Source of the DNA: Breoghania corrubedonensis
GTDB lineage: Bacteria > Pseudomonadota > Alphaproteobacteria > Rhizobiales > Stappiaceae
DNA: 64,000 nucleotides
Reading direction: 5' to 3'
NCBI RefSeq assembly: GCF_003053845.1
Contig: NZ_QAYG01000007.1
Span: 184,552 to 248,551, forward strand
A program made the position numbers and the translations under genes. Under the pieces are notes generated by a model. That model had not been told where the DNA came from, made no database searches, and saw only the letters and a list, made by a program, of their open reading frames with translations. Positions within the stretch are counted from its first letter, which is position 1. The number at the start of each line of letters is the position of its first letter. Positions 25,805 to 34,104 of the stretch are shown here, one piece after another.

Positions 25805-27046
25805 TCAGCGGACGGGAACCGGCTGTTTTTTGGGCCCGGTCTCTTCCCTGCGCAGGTTTTCCGAGGGCGGCAGAAGAAGTGTCAGCAGACCGGCGGCCAG
25901 GAAGGGGATCGAGCAGAGCAGGATCAGGGTCTGGAGCGAGAAGGTCGTGGCGAGGCCGCCAAGAACCAGCGGCGCGAAGGCGGAGACGCCTCGACCGACG
26001 TTGAAGCAGAAGCCTGAACCGGTGGTGCGCACGCGTACTGGGTAAAGCTCGCCGTAGTACGAGCCCATCAGGCCGACGAAGGCCATGAAGAAGGCATAGG
26101 CCGGTCCCATCCACATCAGCATGGTGGGGTTTTCGGTCATGGCGTAGATGGCGAGCATGACGCCCGAGCCGCAGAGCGACAGCGCCAGCGCATTGCGCTT
26201 GCCGATGATGTCGGCGAGCCAGCCGAACAGGTTGTAGCCGAAGAACATGCCAACCGAGAGGATGGTCATGAACATGCCCATATCGGCGACCGACAGGCCG
26301 CGCTCCTTGACCAGATAGGTCGGCAGCCAGGACGTGGTGCCCCAGTAGGCGAAGAGCGCCAGGGCGGAAATGGCGGTCGCGATGATGGTGTTGCGGGCCA
26401 TGCCATCCCTGAAGATCTCACCCACAGAGACCTTTTCGGGGGCGGTGTGGGTTCCCGTTCTGCGGGCCTCGCGTTGTTCCTTCCAGACTTCGGATTCCTT
26501 CACGAACAGGAAGACATAGGCCGCCACAATGAGGGCGGCGCCGGCGGTCAGGAACAGGGCGCGCCAGCCGAACGCCGGGATGATCTTGCCGGCGAGGAAC
26601 GAGGCGAGACCGACGCCCACGGGGAATGAACTCATGACGAAGGCGGCCGCGCGGCCGCGCTGCTTGGGCGGGAAGGTCTCCGCGATATAGGCGGCGATGA
26701 CGCCCCACAGGCCGCCGAGCCCGAGGCCGGCGAGGAAGCGCAGGATGAGGATCTGGGTCCAGGTCTGGGCCACGGCGATCAGCATGGTGAGAAGGCTGAA
26801 GGAGATCAGCGACCACAGCATCGCCTTGCGGCGGCCGTAATTGTCGGAATACCAGCCCATCAGAACGCTGGAAAAACCCACACCGACAAGAGTTGCCGTC
26901 GCCAGCATGCCGGCTTCGGAGCGGGTCAGGCTCAGGTCGTTCATGATCGGCTGAAACGCCATTGCAAGCAGAAGCAGGTCAAAGGCATCGAAGGTGTAGG
27001 CAGCAAAACTGCCCCCCAGTACCCGGTATTTTTGGGAATTCGCCAC
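25805..27046 (-). CDS. MFS transporter, aromatic/organic acid:proton symporter type
   Basis: This carrier of about 413 residues has twelve predicted membrane segments. MFS signature loops are GWYSDNYGRRKAML after helix 2 and ETFPPKQRGRAAAF before helix 5, with DAFDLLLLAMAF in helix 1 as in the AAHS/sugar-phosphate groups. GTG 27046 has GGAGGA 4-5 bases before it; the upstream ATG at 27058, inside that same site, lacks one of its own. First gene of the catabolic cassette, so it probably brings in the substrate of the cyclase and BKACE enzymes. Confidence 0.88.
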   Translation of the reverse strand: MANSQKYRVLGGSFAAYTFDAFDLLLLAMAFQPIMNDLSLTRSEAGMLATATLVGVGFSSVLMGWYSDNYGRRKAMLWSLISFSLLTMLIAVAQTWTQILILRFLAGLGLGGLWGVIAAYIAETFPPKQRGRAAAFVMSSFPVGVGLASFLAGKIIPAFGWRALFLTAGAALIVAAYVFLFVKESEVWKEQREARRTGTHTAPEKVSVGEIFRDGMARNTIIATAISALALFAYWGTTSWLPTYLVKERGLSVADMGMFMTILSVGMFFGYNLFGWLADIIGKRNALALSLCGSGVMLAIYAMTENPTMLMWMGPAYAFFMAFVGLMGSYYGELYPVRVRTTGSGFCFNVGRGVSAFAPLVLGGLATTFSLQTLILLCSIPFLAAGLLTLLLPPSENLRREETGPKKQPVPVR

Positions 27047-27118
27047 GTTGTCCTCCATAGCTGTGGCTCTGCCTGTCGAAGCTTCACGTTGCAGGCAGAT
27101 CGCACTGCACGAACTGAT

Positions 27119-27160
27119 TGTACGTACGTACAGTTTCAGTCCTGACTGTACATACAGTCA
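27119..27160. promoter_or_regulatory. Two adjacent palindromic operators upstream of the MFS-cyclase-BKACE operon
   Basis: TGTACGTACGTACA (27119-27132) is a perfect palindrome, and TGACTGTA-CA-TACAGTCA (27143-27160) is a perfect 8-base inverted repeat. Their centres are 26 bases apart and both contain TGTAC/GTACA-type half-sites. They lie about 60-115 bases upstream of the carrier start, where a repressor would cover the promoter. TetR or GntR family proteins bind such sites; the TetR gene at 23011-23670 is the nearest candidate. Confidence 0.75.
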
Positions 27161-27353
27161 ATTTTTGCGATTGTCATGATCTATCTCAAATGCCGAAGCG
27201 GGAGGGGGCGTTGTCGCGGCCTTCATTGCGGGATGTCTGCGGGAAGGTTGCGTCCCGGGCGCACCGGAGCCCGGGAAGAAAACCGCCGCGACCGTCGATG
27301 TCATCGCGGACAAAAGCCACTGCCGTGCGGTTCGCGATCCCGATTCATTTTTG

Positions 27354-27512
27354 GATCTTTCCACTGTCATTGCCCGGCGCAGTCCGGGCAATCCACTGTC
27401 GCGCGCAGCATGGGCGCAGAGCGCTGGATCACCCGGACTTCGCCGGGTGATGACGGACGAGGGATCGGCCCCCGGTTTCCGCATTTTCAAAAAAACACAG
27501 TTGATTACGGCC
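27354..27512. repeat. Intergenic direct repeat, copy 1 (about 159 bases)
   Basis: This unit is repeated at 27602-27761 with a period of about 248 bases. It runs from GATCTTTCCACTGTCATTG to GTTGATTACGGCC, with a hairpin TCACCCGG...CCGGGTGA in the middle and an A-rich run near the end. The start, hairpin and end are nearly identical in the two copies. It is non-coding and of the type of multi-copy alphaproteobacterial intergenic elements. Confidence 0.75.
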
Positions 27513-27601
27513 ATGGATGGAGATGCTTGAGACCGGCGGCCACTGGGCGCAGGTCGAATGCGGGCCTGCGCGAACCGAACGCGGCACGCGCCACCTCGTC
27601 C

Positions 27602-27761
27602 GATCTCTCCACCGTCATTGCTCGGCGCAGCCCGGGCTATCTGCTGTCGCTTGCAGCACGGGCGCAGAGCGCCGGGTCACCCGGACTTCGCCGGGTGATG
27701 ATGGACGCGGGATCGGTCCCCGGCTTCCGCATTTTCGGAAAAAAAAGAGTTGATTACGGCC
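27602..27761. repeat. Intergenic direct repeat, copy 2, running into the motB 3' end
   Basis: This is the second copy of the 27354-27512 unit, about 85 percent alike by eye. Its last eight bases (TTACGGCC) are also the stop codon and final codons of motB on the minus strand. The T-run after the hairpin on the minus strand could help end motAB transcription. Copy 1 therefore carries an extra, non-functional motB tail. Confidence 0.72.
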
Positions 27762-28605
27762 GGTAGTCGACCGGCAGCGGCGGGCTTTCGTCCATCAGGA
27801 GGATGGAAATGCGCCGGTTGGCGGCCAGATACGGGTCGTGCGGAAAAAGCGGATCGGTATCGGCCTTTCCGACCACGGCGAAGAAGCGGTCGTCCTTGAC
27901 ACCGTATTCCGACAGGATCTGGCGCGCGGCATTCGCCCGGTCGGCGGAAAGCTCCCAGTTGGTGTAACCCGAGCCCTGGACGCCGCTGCCTGACATGGTG
28001 TGTCCGGTGATCTTGATGCGGTTGGGCATCTCCATCAGCACCGGTGCCATCTTGGCCAGCAGCTTGCGGGTCGTCTCATAAGGGTATTTGGAGCCTTCGG
28101 GGAACATCGAGCGGCCGTCCTGGTCGACCAGCATGATGTTCAGCCCCTCCTCGTTCTCCTCGATGATCAGGTTCGACTGGAATTCCGTGATTTCCGGCAT
28201 TTCCTGCCAGGCCTGACGGATGGAGGCGGCGGCAGTGGCGAACTGACGGGGACGCTCGATATTGGCCTTCTCCACATCGTGGGTATTGGCCTCAGGCCCC
28301 TGTTTCGATCGCTGCTCGTGCTGCTCGGTGGCGAAGTCGGAATCCTTTTCCGTCGGGCGCTGCGAGACGTCCTTCATGTAGTCGCGGATCGGGATGCCCT
28401 TGACCTCGATGACGCCGCTGCGCCGCGAGTTTTCCTTGACGCCGAAGGCGTCCTTCATGGAGCCGGCGACGACCTGGAGCTTTTCCTTGTCCTGGATGGA
28501 AAAGGAGATGATGAGCACGAAGAAGCAGACCAGAAGCGACATCAGGTCGGCAAAGGTGACCAGCCACTCCGGTGCGCCGCCGCCTGCTTGCTTTTTCTTC
28601 GCCAT
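27754..28605 (-). CDS. motB: Flagellar motor stator protein MotB
   Basis: This 283-residue protein has a single N-terminal membrane helix (WLVTFADLMSLLVCFFVLI) that carries the proton/sodium-path aspartate, Asp20. A periplasmic linker of about 110 residues, rich in charge, precedes an OmpA-type peptidoglycan-binding domain (about 165-275: IKITGHT, NWELSADRANAARQIL, LAANRRISILL). It forms the stator with MotA, encoded 17 bases upstream. The normal HTD word of the OmpA domain reads HTMSGS here. No other flagellar genes are in the window. Confidence 0.92.
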   Translation of the reverse strand: MAKKKQAGGGAPEWLVTFADLMSLLVCFFVLIISFSIQDKEKLQVVAGSMKDAFGVKENSRRSGVIEVKGIPIRDYMKDVSQRPTEKDSDFATEQHEQRSKQGPEANTHDVEKANIERPRQFATAAASIRQAWQEMPEITEFQSNLIIEENEEGLNIMLVDQDGRSMFPEGSKYPYETTRKLLAKMAPVLMEMPNRIKITGHTMSGSGVQGSGYTNWELSADRANAARQILSEYGVKDDRFFAVVGKADTDPLFPHDPYLAANRRISILLMDESPPLPVDYRP

Positions 28606-28622
28606 CGCTCAGATCCCCTGGC

Positions 28623-29390
28623 TCAAGCCGCGTCCTGGAAGTCGGCCCGGCTCTTTTCGGGCAGGTATGCGATCAACATTTCGCGGATGATGGCGGGGCT
28701 CTTGGACTCGCGGATCTGCATCACGCCGTCGATGATCAGCGTCTGGTTGAGTTCCTCGATATCGAACTTGCTGTCCAGCTTGTCGACAAGCGGCAGGCAG
28801 GCGGCGTTGGATATCAGCGCGCCGTAGAGCGTCGTGAGCAGGGCGACCGCCATCGAGGGACCGATGGTGGAGGGATCGTCCATGTTGGCGAGCATCTGCA
28901 CCAGACCGACGAGCGTTCCGATCATGCCGAAGGCGGGCGCGCTGTCGCCCAGGGCCTTGAAGACGCGCTTTCCTTCCGACAGGCGTTCCAGGAACAGGTC
29001 GCGTTCGCGCTCCATCGAGCCGCGGATGAAATCCCCGTCATAACCATCGGCGATGTATTGCACGCCGCGCGCCAGCGTCGGCTCGGAGACCTCGACGTTT
29101 TCGAGGCCCAGCGGGCCGGACTTGCGCGCGATGTCGGCCAGCTCGGTGATCTTTTCGACCAGCTCGCGCGGCTCCACCTTCTTGTGCGAGAAGGCGACCT
29201 TCGAGCCCAGCACCATGGCGCTGCCGATCCCGGCCAGCGGAAAGCGGATCAGCGTTGCGGCAAACCCGCCGCCGATGACGATCAGGATGGAGGGCACGTC
29301 GACGAACTGGCTGAAACTGCCACCTACGAAGATCGCCGCCAGGACGACCCCCAAGGCTCCCACGACACCGATGATACTCGCCAGATCCAT
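28623..29390 (-). CDS. motA: Flagellar motor stator protein MotA (PomA-like)
   Basis: The 255-residue protein has four membrane segments: two near the N-terminus (about 5-22 and 33-50) and two in the second half (about 150-170 and 180-200), separated by a charged cytoplasmic loop (RELVEKITELADIARKSGPLGLE) that contacts FliG. FGMIGTLVGLVQML and STIGPSMAVALLTTLYGAL are the classical pore segments. Length and loop resemble the PomA/MotA group of about 255 residues. Ion choice cannot be read with certainty. It is first in a two-gene unit with motB. Confidence 0.92.
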   Translation of the reverse strand: MDLASIIGVVGALGVVLAAIFVGGSFSQFVDVPSILIVIGGGFAATLIRFPLAGIGSAMVLGSKVAFSHKKVEPRELVEKITELADIARKSGPLGLENVEVSEPTLARGVQYIADGYDGDFIRGSMERERDLFLERLSEGKRVFKALGDSAPAFGMIGTLVGLVQMLANMDDPSTIGPSMAVALLTTLYGALISNAACLPLVDKLDSKFDIEELNQTLIIDGVMQIRESKSPAIIREMLIAYLPEKSRADFQDAA

Positions 29391-29797
29391 TGCCGAATGC
29401 CGCTCCCCAGGCGTCCGGACGCCACCATTTCGCGGCGACGTGAGACGACCTCGTTTACGTTAGTTGTCCGAGGCATGGAAGGCAGAGGCATGACCTGCCC
29501 GTGCTTGCCCCCAGTCCCGTTCGAGCCCCGATTTCGAAGCGTACCCTAGCCGCATTGTCGCTAAGCAATTGCTAATCGCGCGCCAGAACGGGGCTATGCC
29601 GCACTTCGCCACGGTTATGGTTTACAAAGGGAAAACGACGAGGACATTTCACGCCCGCCGGCCATTGGAAGGCCGGCAAGACGGATGGCGTAGTCAGTCG
29701 GGCGACGTCGGACCGGCACGAAGGCTTGTCGGCGGCGGCAGACTGGAGGCTCGGCCGTGCGCCACCCGCTTGTGGGCAGCGCTGACGCGCGGCGGTC
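29391..29797. other. Intergenic region between motA and kdsD
   Basis: This 407-base gap precedes motA, with kdsD ending on its other side (both minus strand). A GGCCGGC-type stem (29657-29677) with a 7-base loop may mark the kdsD transcript end but has no T-run. The motA promoter must lie near 29400-29600; TAAGCAATTGCTAAT at about 29561-29577 is a partial palindrome. No gene is supported. Confidence 0.5.
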
Positions 29798-30823
29798 TCA
29801 GGCGGCGCCGACGCGCAACAGGTCGTGCAGATGGACGATGCCCAGCGGACGGGCGTCCTCCACCACGAAGAGCGCGGTGATGGAGGAGGTATTGAGCTGC
29901 TCCAGCGCGGAGGCGACGAGCAGGTCCGGCGCCACCATCTTGGGGGCATGCGTCATGATGTCCTCGACGTTGCGATCGAGGAAATTGCTGTCGATGTGAC
30001 GACGCAGGTCGCCGTCGGTGATGATGCCGACGAGCTTGTGAAGTTCGTCGACGACGCCCAGGCAGCCGAAGCCCTTCTGCGTCATCAGGACGATCGCCTT
30101 GCGCATCGGGGTGCCGAGCGGGGCAAGCGGCAGCGCTTCGCCGGTATGCATGATCTCGCGCACGAGCCGCAGGCTGGCGCCGAGCCGGCCACCGGGATGG
30201 AAGATGGAGAAGTCTCGAGCGGTGAAGCCGCGCGATTCCAGCAGCGCGATGGCCAGCGCATCGCCGATCGCCATCTGGATGATGGTGGACGATGTCGGTG
30301 CCAGACCGAGCGGACAGGCCTCGTCCACCCGGGGCAGGGCGAGAACGATGTCGGCGGCACGCCCCAGCGCGCTGTCCTTGCGCGAGGTGATGGCGATGAG
30401 CGGCACGTTGAAGCGGCGCGTATAGGCGATGGTGGGGGCCAGTTCCTGCGTTTCACCCGACCAGGAAATCGCGATCACCGCGTCGCGCTCGGTGATCATG
30501 CCCAGATCGCCGTGGCTCGCCTCGCTGGAATGAACGAAGAAGGCAGGTGTTCCGGTGGAGGCGAAGGTCGCCGCCATCTTGGTGCCGATATGGCCGCTCT
30601 TGCCCACGCCGGTGACGATCAGCCTGCCTTCGGTGAGCTTGCCGATCAGGTCGACGGCCTTGGTAAAGGTCGCCGAAAGCCCGTTGCCGAGCGCGGCGCG
30701 CAGCGCCTGTATCGCCGCGATTTCGGTATCGAGCGTGTGCTCGGCCGATGCTATCCACCCAAGAACGCGTTCATCGGGTGCGGACGCGACGTCCGCACCG
30801 GGCTCATTTTCCGGATTCAACAC
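29798..30823 (-). CDS. kdsD: Arabinose-5-phosphate isomerase (KpsF/GutQ family)
   Basis: This 341-residue enzyme converts ribulose-5-phosphate to arabinose-5-phosphate, the first step to KDO for lipopolysaccharide. An N-terminal SIS domain shows VTGVGKSGHIGTKMAATFASTGTPAFF (about 70-97) and SWSGETQELAPTI, with the family's catalytic-site HPGGRLG near 213-219. Two CBS domains follow (about 225-340), including VGIITDGDLRRH. The GTG start at 30823 follows GGGG. KpsF paralogues for capsule differ little, so kdsD is chosen by default. Confidence 0.9.
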   Translation of the reverse strand: MLNPENEPGADVASAPDERVLGWIASAEHTLDTEIAAIQALRAALGNGLSATFTKAVDLIGKLTEGRLIVTGVGKSGHIGTKMAATFASTGTPAFFVHSSEASHGDLGMITERDAVIAISWSGETQELAPTIAYTRRFNVPLIAITSRKDSALGRAADIVLALPRVDEACPLGLAPTSSTIIQMAIGDALAIALLESRGFTARDFSIFHPGGRLGASLRLVREIMHTGEALPLAPLGTPMRKAIVLMTQKGFGCLGVVDELHKLVGIITDGDLRRHIDSNFLDRNVEDIMTHAPKMVAPDLLVASALEQLNTSSITALFVVEDARPLGIVHLHDLLRVGAA

Positions 30824-31135
30824 TGACTACCCCATGTGCCGTGGCCTATCGAAACACCGCGGCTGACCTTGCGCGCCTGACCATCCCGGCCAGGTTCTGT
30901 TTCGCATCCTTTGAACTCAACATCAAATGTTTGCGGCAATACCGAGACGGCGCGGAGAAAGGGGCGCCATCGTGATCGCGAGGCGGCGGAGGCCGCGGCG
31001 CGGCTCCGTGTCCTCTTCGGTGCGATTTCGCGCGATCACAAGATAAAATTAACCAAAATTTTTCAGACTTCGGAAAGTATGAGCATGAGCGCGCGACAAA
31101 CCGGCGCGTCCTTTTGAACCAGGCCGATCAGGCAG
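30824..31135. promoter_or_regulatory. Divergent promoter region between kdsD and the outer-membrane barrel gene
   Basis: This 312-base gap separates two divergent genes. An AT-rich stretch at about 31038-31068 (AAAATTAACCAAAATTTTTC) contrasts with the GC-rich surroundings and is the most likely promoter for the barrel gene. No palindrome or RNA structure stands out. Confidence 0.45.
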
Positions 31136-32635
31136 ATGATACGCACCGCACTTGTTCTTTGCGTGCTGGCCAGCGCAACGGCCGCCGCCGCCCAGACGCG
31201 CGACTCGAGGACGAGCGATTCGAACGTGCTGCGCGGTTCGCTGGCCGCGGCGGGCGACGATAGCCGCTCTGCGAGTGCGCGTACGGGGGCAAGCTCGGCG
31301 GGCGATGACCTTTCCGACGATCTTTCGCTGGACGACCCCGCCGACGGCGCGCAGGGCACGACATCACAGGTCGCGGTTCCGCGGGGCCGGCCGGTCGCGG
31401 CGGTGACGTCCGAGCAACGGATACCCGTCGGGCGGGTTCGTCCGGTCCAGCCGCTGGCTCCGGCCGAACCGCTGACGACTGGCTCCGTCCCGCGCAAGCG
31501 AAATGACGGGGCCACTCTTGCCGGCGATACGGAACGTGACGCGCCGCGCGGTATCCGGCTGGGAAATGTTCTGCTCTATCCGGAACTGACGGTGCGTGCC
31601 GGGGCGACGACGAATGTGAGCGGTGCGGCGGGAGGCGAGTCCGGCGGGCTCGTGCGTCTGGCCCCCTCGCTCAGGGTCACCAGCGACTGGGACCGGCATG
31701 CACTGGAAGTGAACCTGCGCGGCAGTTTCACCGGCTATCCGGACGCCCCCGCCGGCAGCGACGGCAACGACGTGTCGGGTACGGCGTCCGGCCTGTTGCG
31801 TCTTGAAGCGGGCGAGGTGACCACGGTGGAGGTCAACGGCGGCTACGCGCTCACGCCCGAGTCGCGCTCGAACGCGGAAAGCACCGGCGGATCCGACCGG
31901 ACCTACCAGCACGGGTTGACCGGCTCGCTTGGCGTGACGCGCGATGCCGGACTTGTCGCGGTCACGTTGCGCGGCGGCATTGACGGGACGATCTACACGG
32001 GCGGCGACGAGGTGGGCAACCGCGACAACATGGTGGCCTCCGGCACCTTGCGCCTTGCCTACAATCTGCGCGCCACGGTTTCGCCTTTCGCGGAAGCGAC
32101 CGTTCTCGGCCGGTTCTACCAGGACGGAACGGAGCGCAACGCCAAGGGCTATGCCGTGCGCTCGGGTGTCGTCTTCAATGGCGGACCCAAACTCTCCGGT
32201 GAGATCGGCGTCGGCTGGCGCAGCGAGGATCTCGACGGAGATCAATACAAGAATCTGCAAGGTGTTCTTGTCGACGGCGATCTGACATGGTCGCCGAGTC
32301 GATTGACTTCGGTACGCCTGAGCGCATCGACGGCCTTCGAGGCCTCATCCCTGACCGGCGCCTCCGGATCGCTCATTCACAGCGGCGAGATTTCCGTGGC
32401 GCATTCGCTGACCACAGATGTTGCCGTGGCGGTGTCGGGGGGAGCGTCCTACCGCTCCTACCAGGGCATCGATCTCACCGAGCTGACCTACACGGGCGGC
32501 GCGACGGCGACCTACGCCATATCCGATACGGCGGCGTTGCAGGCGCAATACAGCTACGAACGGGTCGACAGCTCGCTTTCCGGTCAGGACTACGACAGCC
32601 ACACGATCGAAGCCGGTGTCCGGTTCCGGCGCTGA
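31136..32635 (+). CDS. Outer-membrane beta-barrel protein (BBP2-type)
   Basis: This 499-residue protein has a signal peptide (cleavage after TAAAA, about residue 19). Residues 20-140 are low-complexity, rich in Ser, Asp, Pro and Arg, and probably a disordered periplasmic region. From LYPELTVRAGATTNV onward the sequence alternates polar and hydrophobic residues in repeated strands of 10-12 residues, ending EAGVRFRR with aromatic or hydrophobic spacing as expected for an outer-membrane barrel. It resembles the Rhizobiales outer-membrane beta-barrel family often seen near exopolysaccharide genes. The function is unknown; a porin or polysaccharide export role is possible. Confidence 0.78.
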   Translation: MIRTALVLCVLASATAAAAQTRDSRTSDSNVLRGSLAAAGDDSRSASARTGASSAGDDLSDDLSLDDPADGAQGTTSQVAVPRGRPVAAVTSEQRIPVGRVRPVQPLAPAEPLTTGSVPRKRNDGATLAGDTERDAPRGIRLGNVLLYPELTVRAGATTNVSGAAGGESGGLVRLAPSLRVTSDWDRHALEVNLRGSFTGYPDAPAGSDGNDVSGTASGLLRLEAGEVTTVEVNGGYALTPESRSNAESTGGSDRTYQHGLTGSLGVTRDAGLVAVTLRGGIDGTIYTGGDEVGNRDNMVASGTLRLAYNLRATVSPFAEATVLGRFYQDGTERNAKGYAVRSGVVFNGGPKLSGEIGVGWRSEDLDGDQYKNLQGVLVDGDLTWSPSRLTSVRLSASTAFEASSLTGASGSLIHSGEISVAHSLTTDVAVAVSGGASYRSYQGIDLTELTYTGGATATYAISDTAALQAQYSYERVDSSLSGQDYDSHTIEAGVRFRR

Positions 32636-32726
32636 TGCAAGGTATGTTACCCTGCGTCATGTCCGTGCCGGGATTGCCGGATTCGATCGACATTTGAACC
32701 TCAAGATTCGGATACCGGAGCTGAAG

Positions 32727-33998
32727 ATGTCCTTCAACACGATTTCCCTGGTTCGATCCCTCGCGATCCGTCTTGCCGGCATGTTTGCCGGCTGGAGAAG
32801 CGGCGGGATCGCCGCGGCCGGCCTGATCGCCTTGATGCTGCTGACGCCGGCCACCGCGCAGGCGAGCTTCGATGGCTGGAAGCGCAGCTTCTGGCGCGAG
32901 GCCCACGCCGCCGGCATCTCCCGCACGACCTATGATCGCGCCATGCGCGGCGTGACACTCGACCGCGAGGTGATCGCCAAGACAGATAATCAGGCGGAGT
33001 TCGTCCGGCCTGTCTGGGACTATCTGGAGCGCGTGGTTTCCGACAACAGGATCGAGAACGGGCGTGAGAAGCTGCGCGAATACGCTCCGGTCCTGTACCA
33101 GATCGAAAAGTCCTTCGGTGTCGACCGACACGTGGTCGTCGCGATATGGGGCATGGAATCGGCCTATGGCGCGGTTCTCGACAATCACAAGATCATGAAG
33201 CCGGTGGTGCGTTCGCTCGCCTCGCTCGCCTATGACGGCGGACGTTACAAGCGTTTCGGCCGCAAGCAGCTCATCGCGGCGTTGAAGATCCTGCAAAAGG
33301 GCGACGTCGACGCGCGCCACATGATGGGATCGTGGGCCGGAGCGATGGGGCACACCCAGTTCATTCCCACCACCTACAACGCCTACGCGGTGGATTTCGA
33401 CGGCGACGGCAAGCGCGACATCTGGGGCTCCATTCCCGATGCGCTGGCCTCCACCGCAGCCTATCTCAACTCCTCCGGCTGGGTGCCCGGCAAGACCTGG
33501 GGCTACGAGGTGAAGCTGCCCAAGGGGTTCAACTACGCGCTGGGCGATACGCGCAAGAAGCGCACGCTGGAACAATGGGCGAAGCTCGGCGTCAAGCGGA
33601 CCGAGGGCCGCAGCTTCCCGCGCCCTTCCGACGAGGCCTTCCTGCTGGCACCGGCGGGGGCCAAGGGGCCGGCTTTCCTGATGCTGAAGAACTTCAACGT
33701 CATCAAGCGCTACAACAACGCCGACTCCTATGCGCTCGCCGTGGGTCATCTCGCCGACAGACTGCGCGGCGGCGATGAGTTCGTGCGCGAGTGGCCGGAT
33801 GGCGACCGGCCGTTGAGCGATGCGGAAACGAAGCGAATGCAGGCGCTGTTGAACCGTCGCGGCCACGAGGCGGGCACGGTTGACGGCAAGATCGGCGACC
33901 GGACGCGGGCCGCCATCCGCGCCTATCAGCGCAACACCGGCATGGCGCCGGACGGCTTCGCCAGCCTCAGCCTGCTGGAGATGCTGCAAGGCAGCTGA
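32727..33998 (+). CDS. Lytic murein transglycosylase, MltB family, with peptidoglycan-binding domain
   Basis: This 423-residue protein has a long basic N-region and a hydrophobic segment ending TPATAQA (cleavage near residue 46). The SLT_2/MltB catalytic domain spans about 48-345 with the catalytic glutamate in IWGMESAYG and the MGHTQFIPTTY motif. A C-terminal PG_binding_1 domain (about 360-420) contains LNRRGHEAGTVDGKIGDRTR. The enzyme cleaves glycan strands to 1,6-anhydro-muropeptides. ATG 32727 with GGAG six bases before it is preferred over the longer frame. The SGNH-like gene follows 106 bases downstream, a pairing often seen in Rhizobiales. Confidence 0.92.
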   Translation: MSFNTISLVRSLAIRLAGMFAGWRSGGIAAAGLIALMLLTPATAQASFDGWKRSFWREAHAAGISRTTYDRAMRGVTLDREVIAKTDNQAEFVRPVWDYLERVVSDNRIENGREKLREYAPVLYQIEKSFGVDRHVVVAIWGMESAYGAVLDNHKIMKPVVRSLASLAYDGGRYKRFGRKQLIAALKILQKGDVDARHMMGSWAGAMGHTQFIPTTYNAYAVDFDGDGKRDIWGSIPDALASTAAYLNSSGWVPGKTWGYEVKLPKGFNYALGDTRKKRTLEQWAKLGVKRTEGRSFPRPSDEAFLLAPAGAKGPAFLMLKNFNVIKRYNNADSYALAVGHLADRLRGGDEFVREWPDGDRPLSDAETKRMQALLNRRGHEAGTVDGKIGDRTRAAIRAYQRNTGMAPDGFASLSLLEMLQGS

Positions 33999-34104
33999 GA
34001 AGGCTGCTTGCGTGCGGGACGGGCGCGTATATGGTGCGGGCCCGAAGGGCGTGCGGCGCGCAAATGCGGTGCCGGCCGGCACGCGGCAAGGGATGCGGAA
34101 CGAG

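Noticed and set aside
27354..27761. CRISPR-like array
   Set aside because: There are only two units of about 160 bases with a non-repetitive gap of 89 bases, and no short regular spacers or cas genes.
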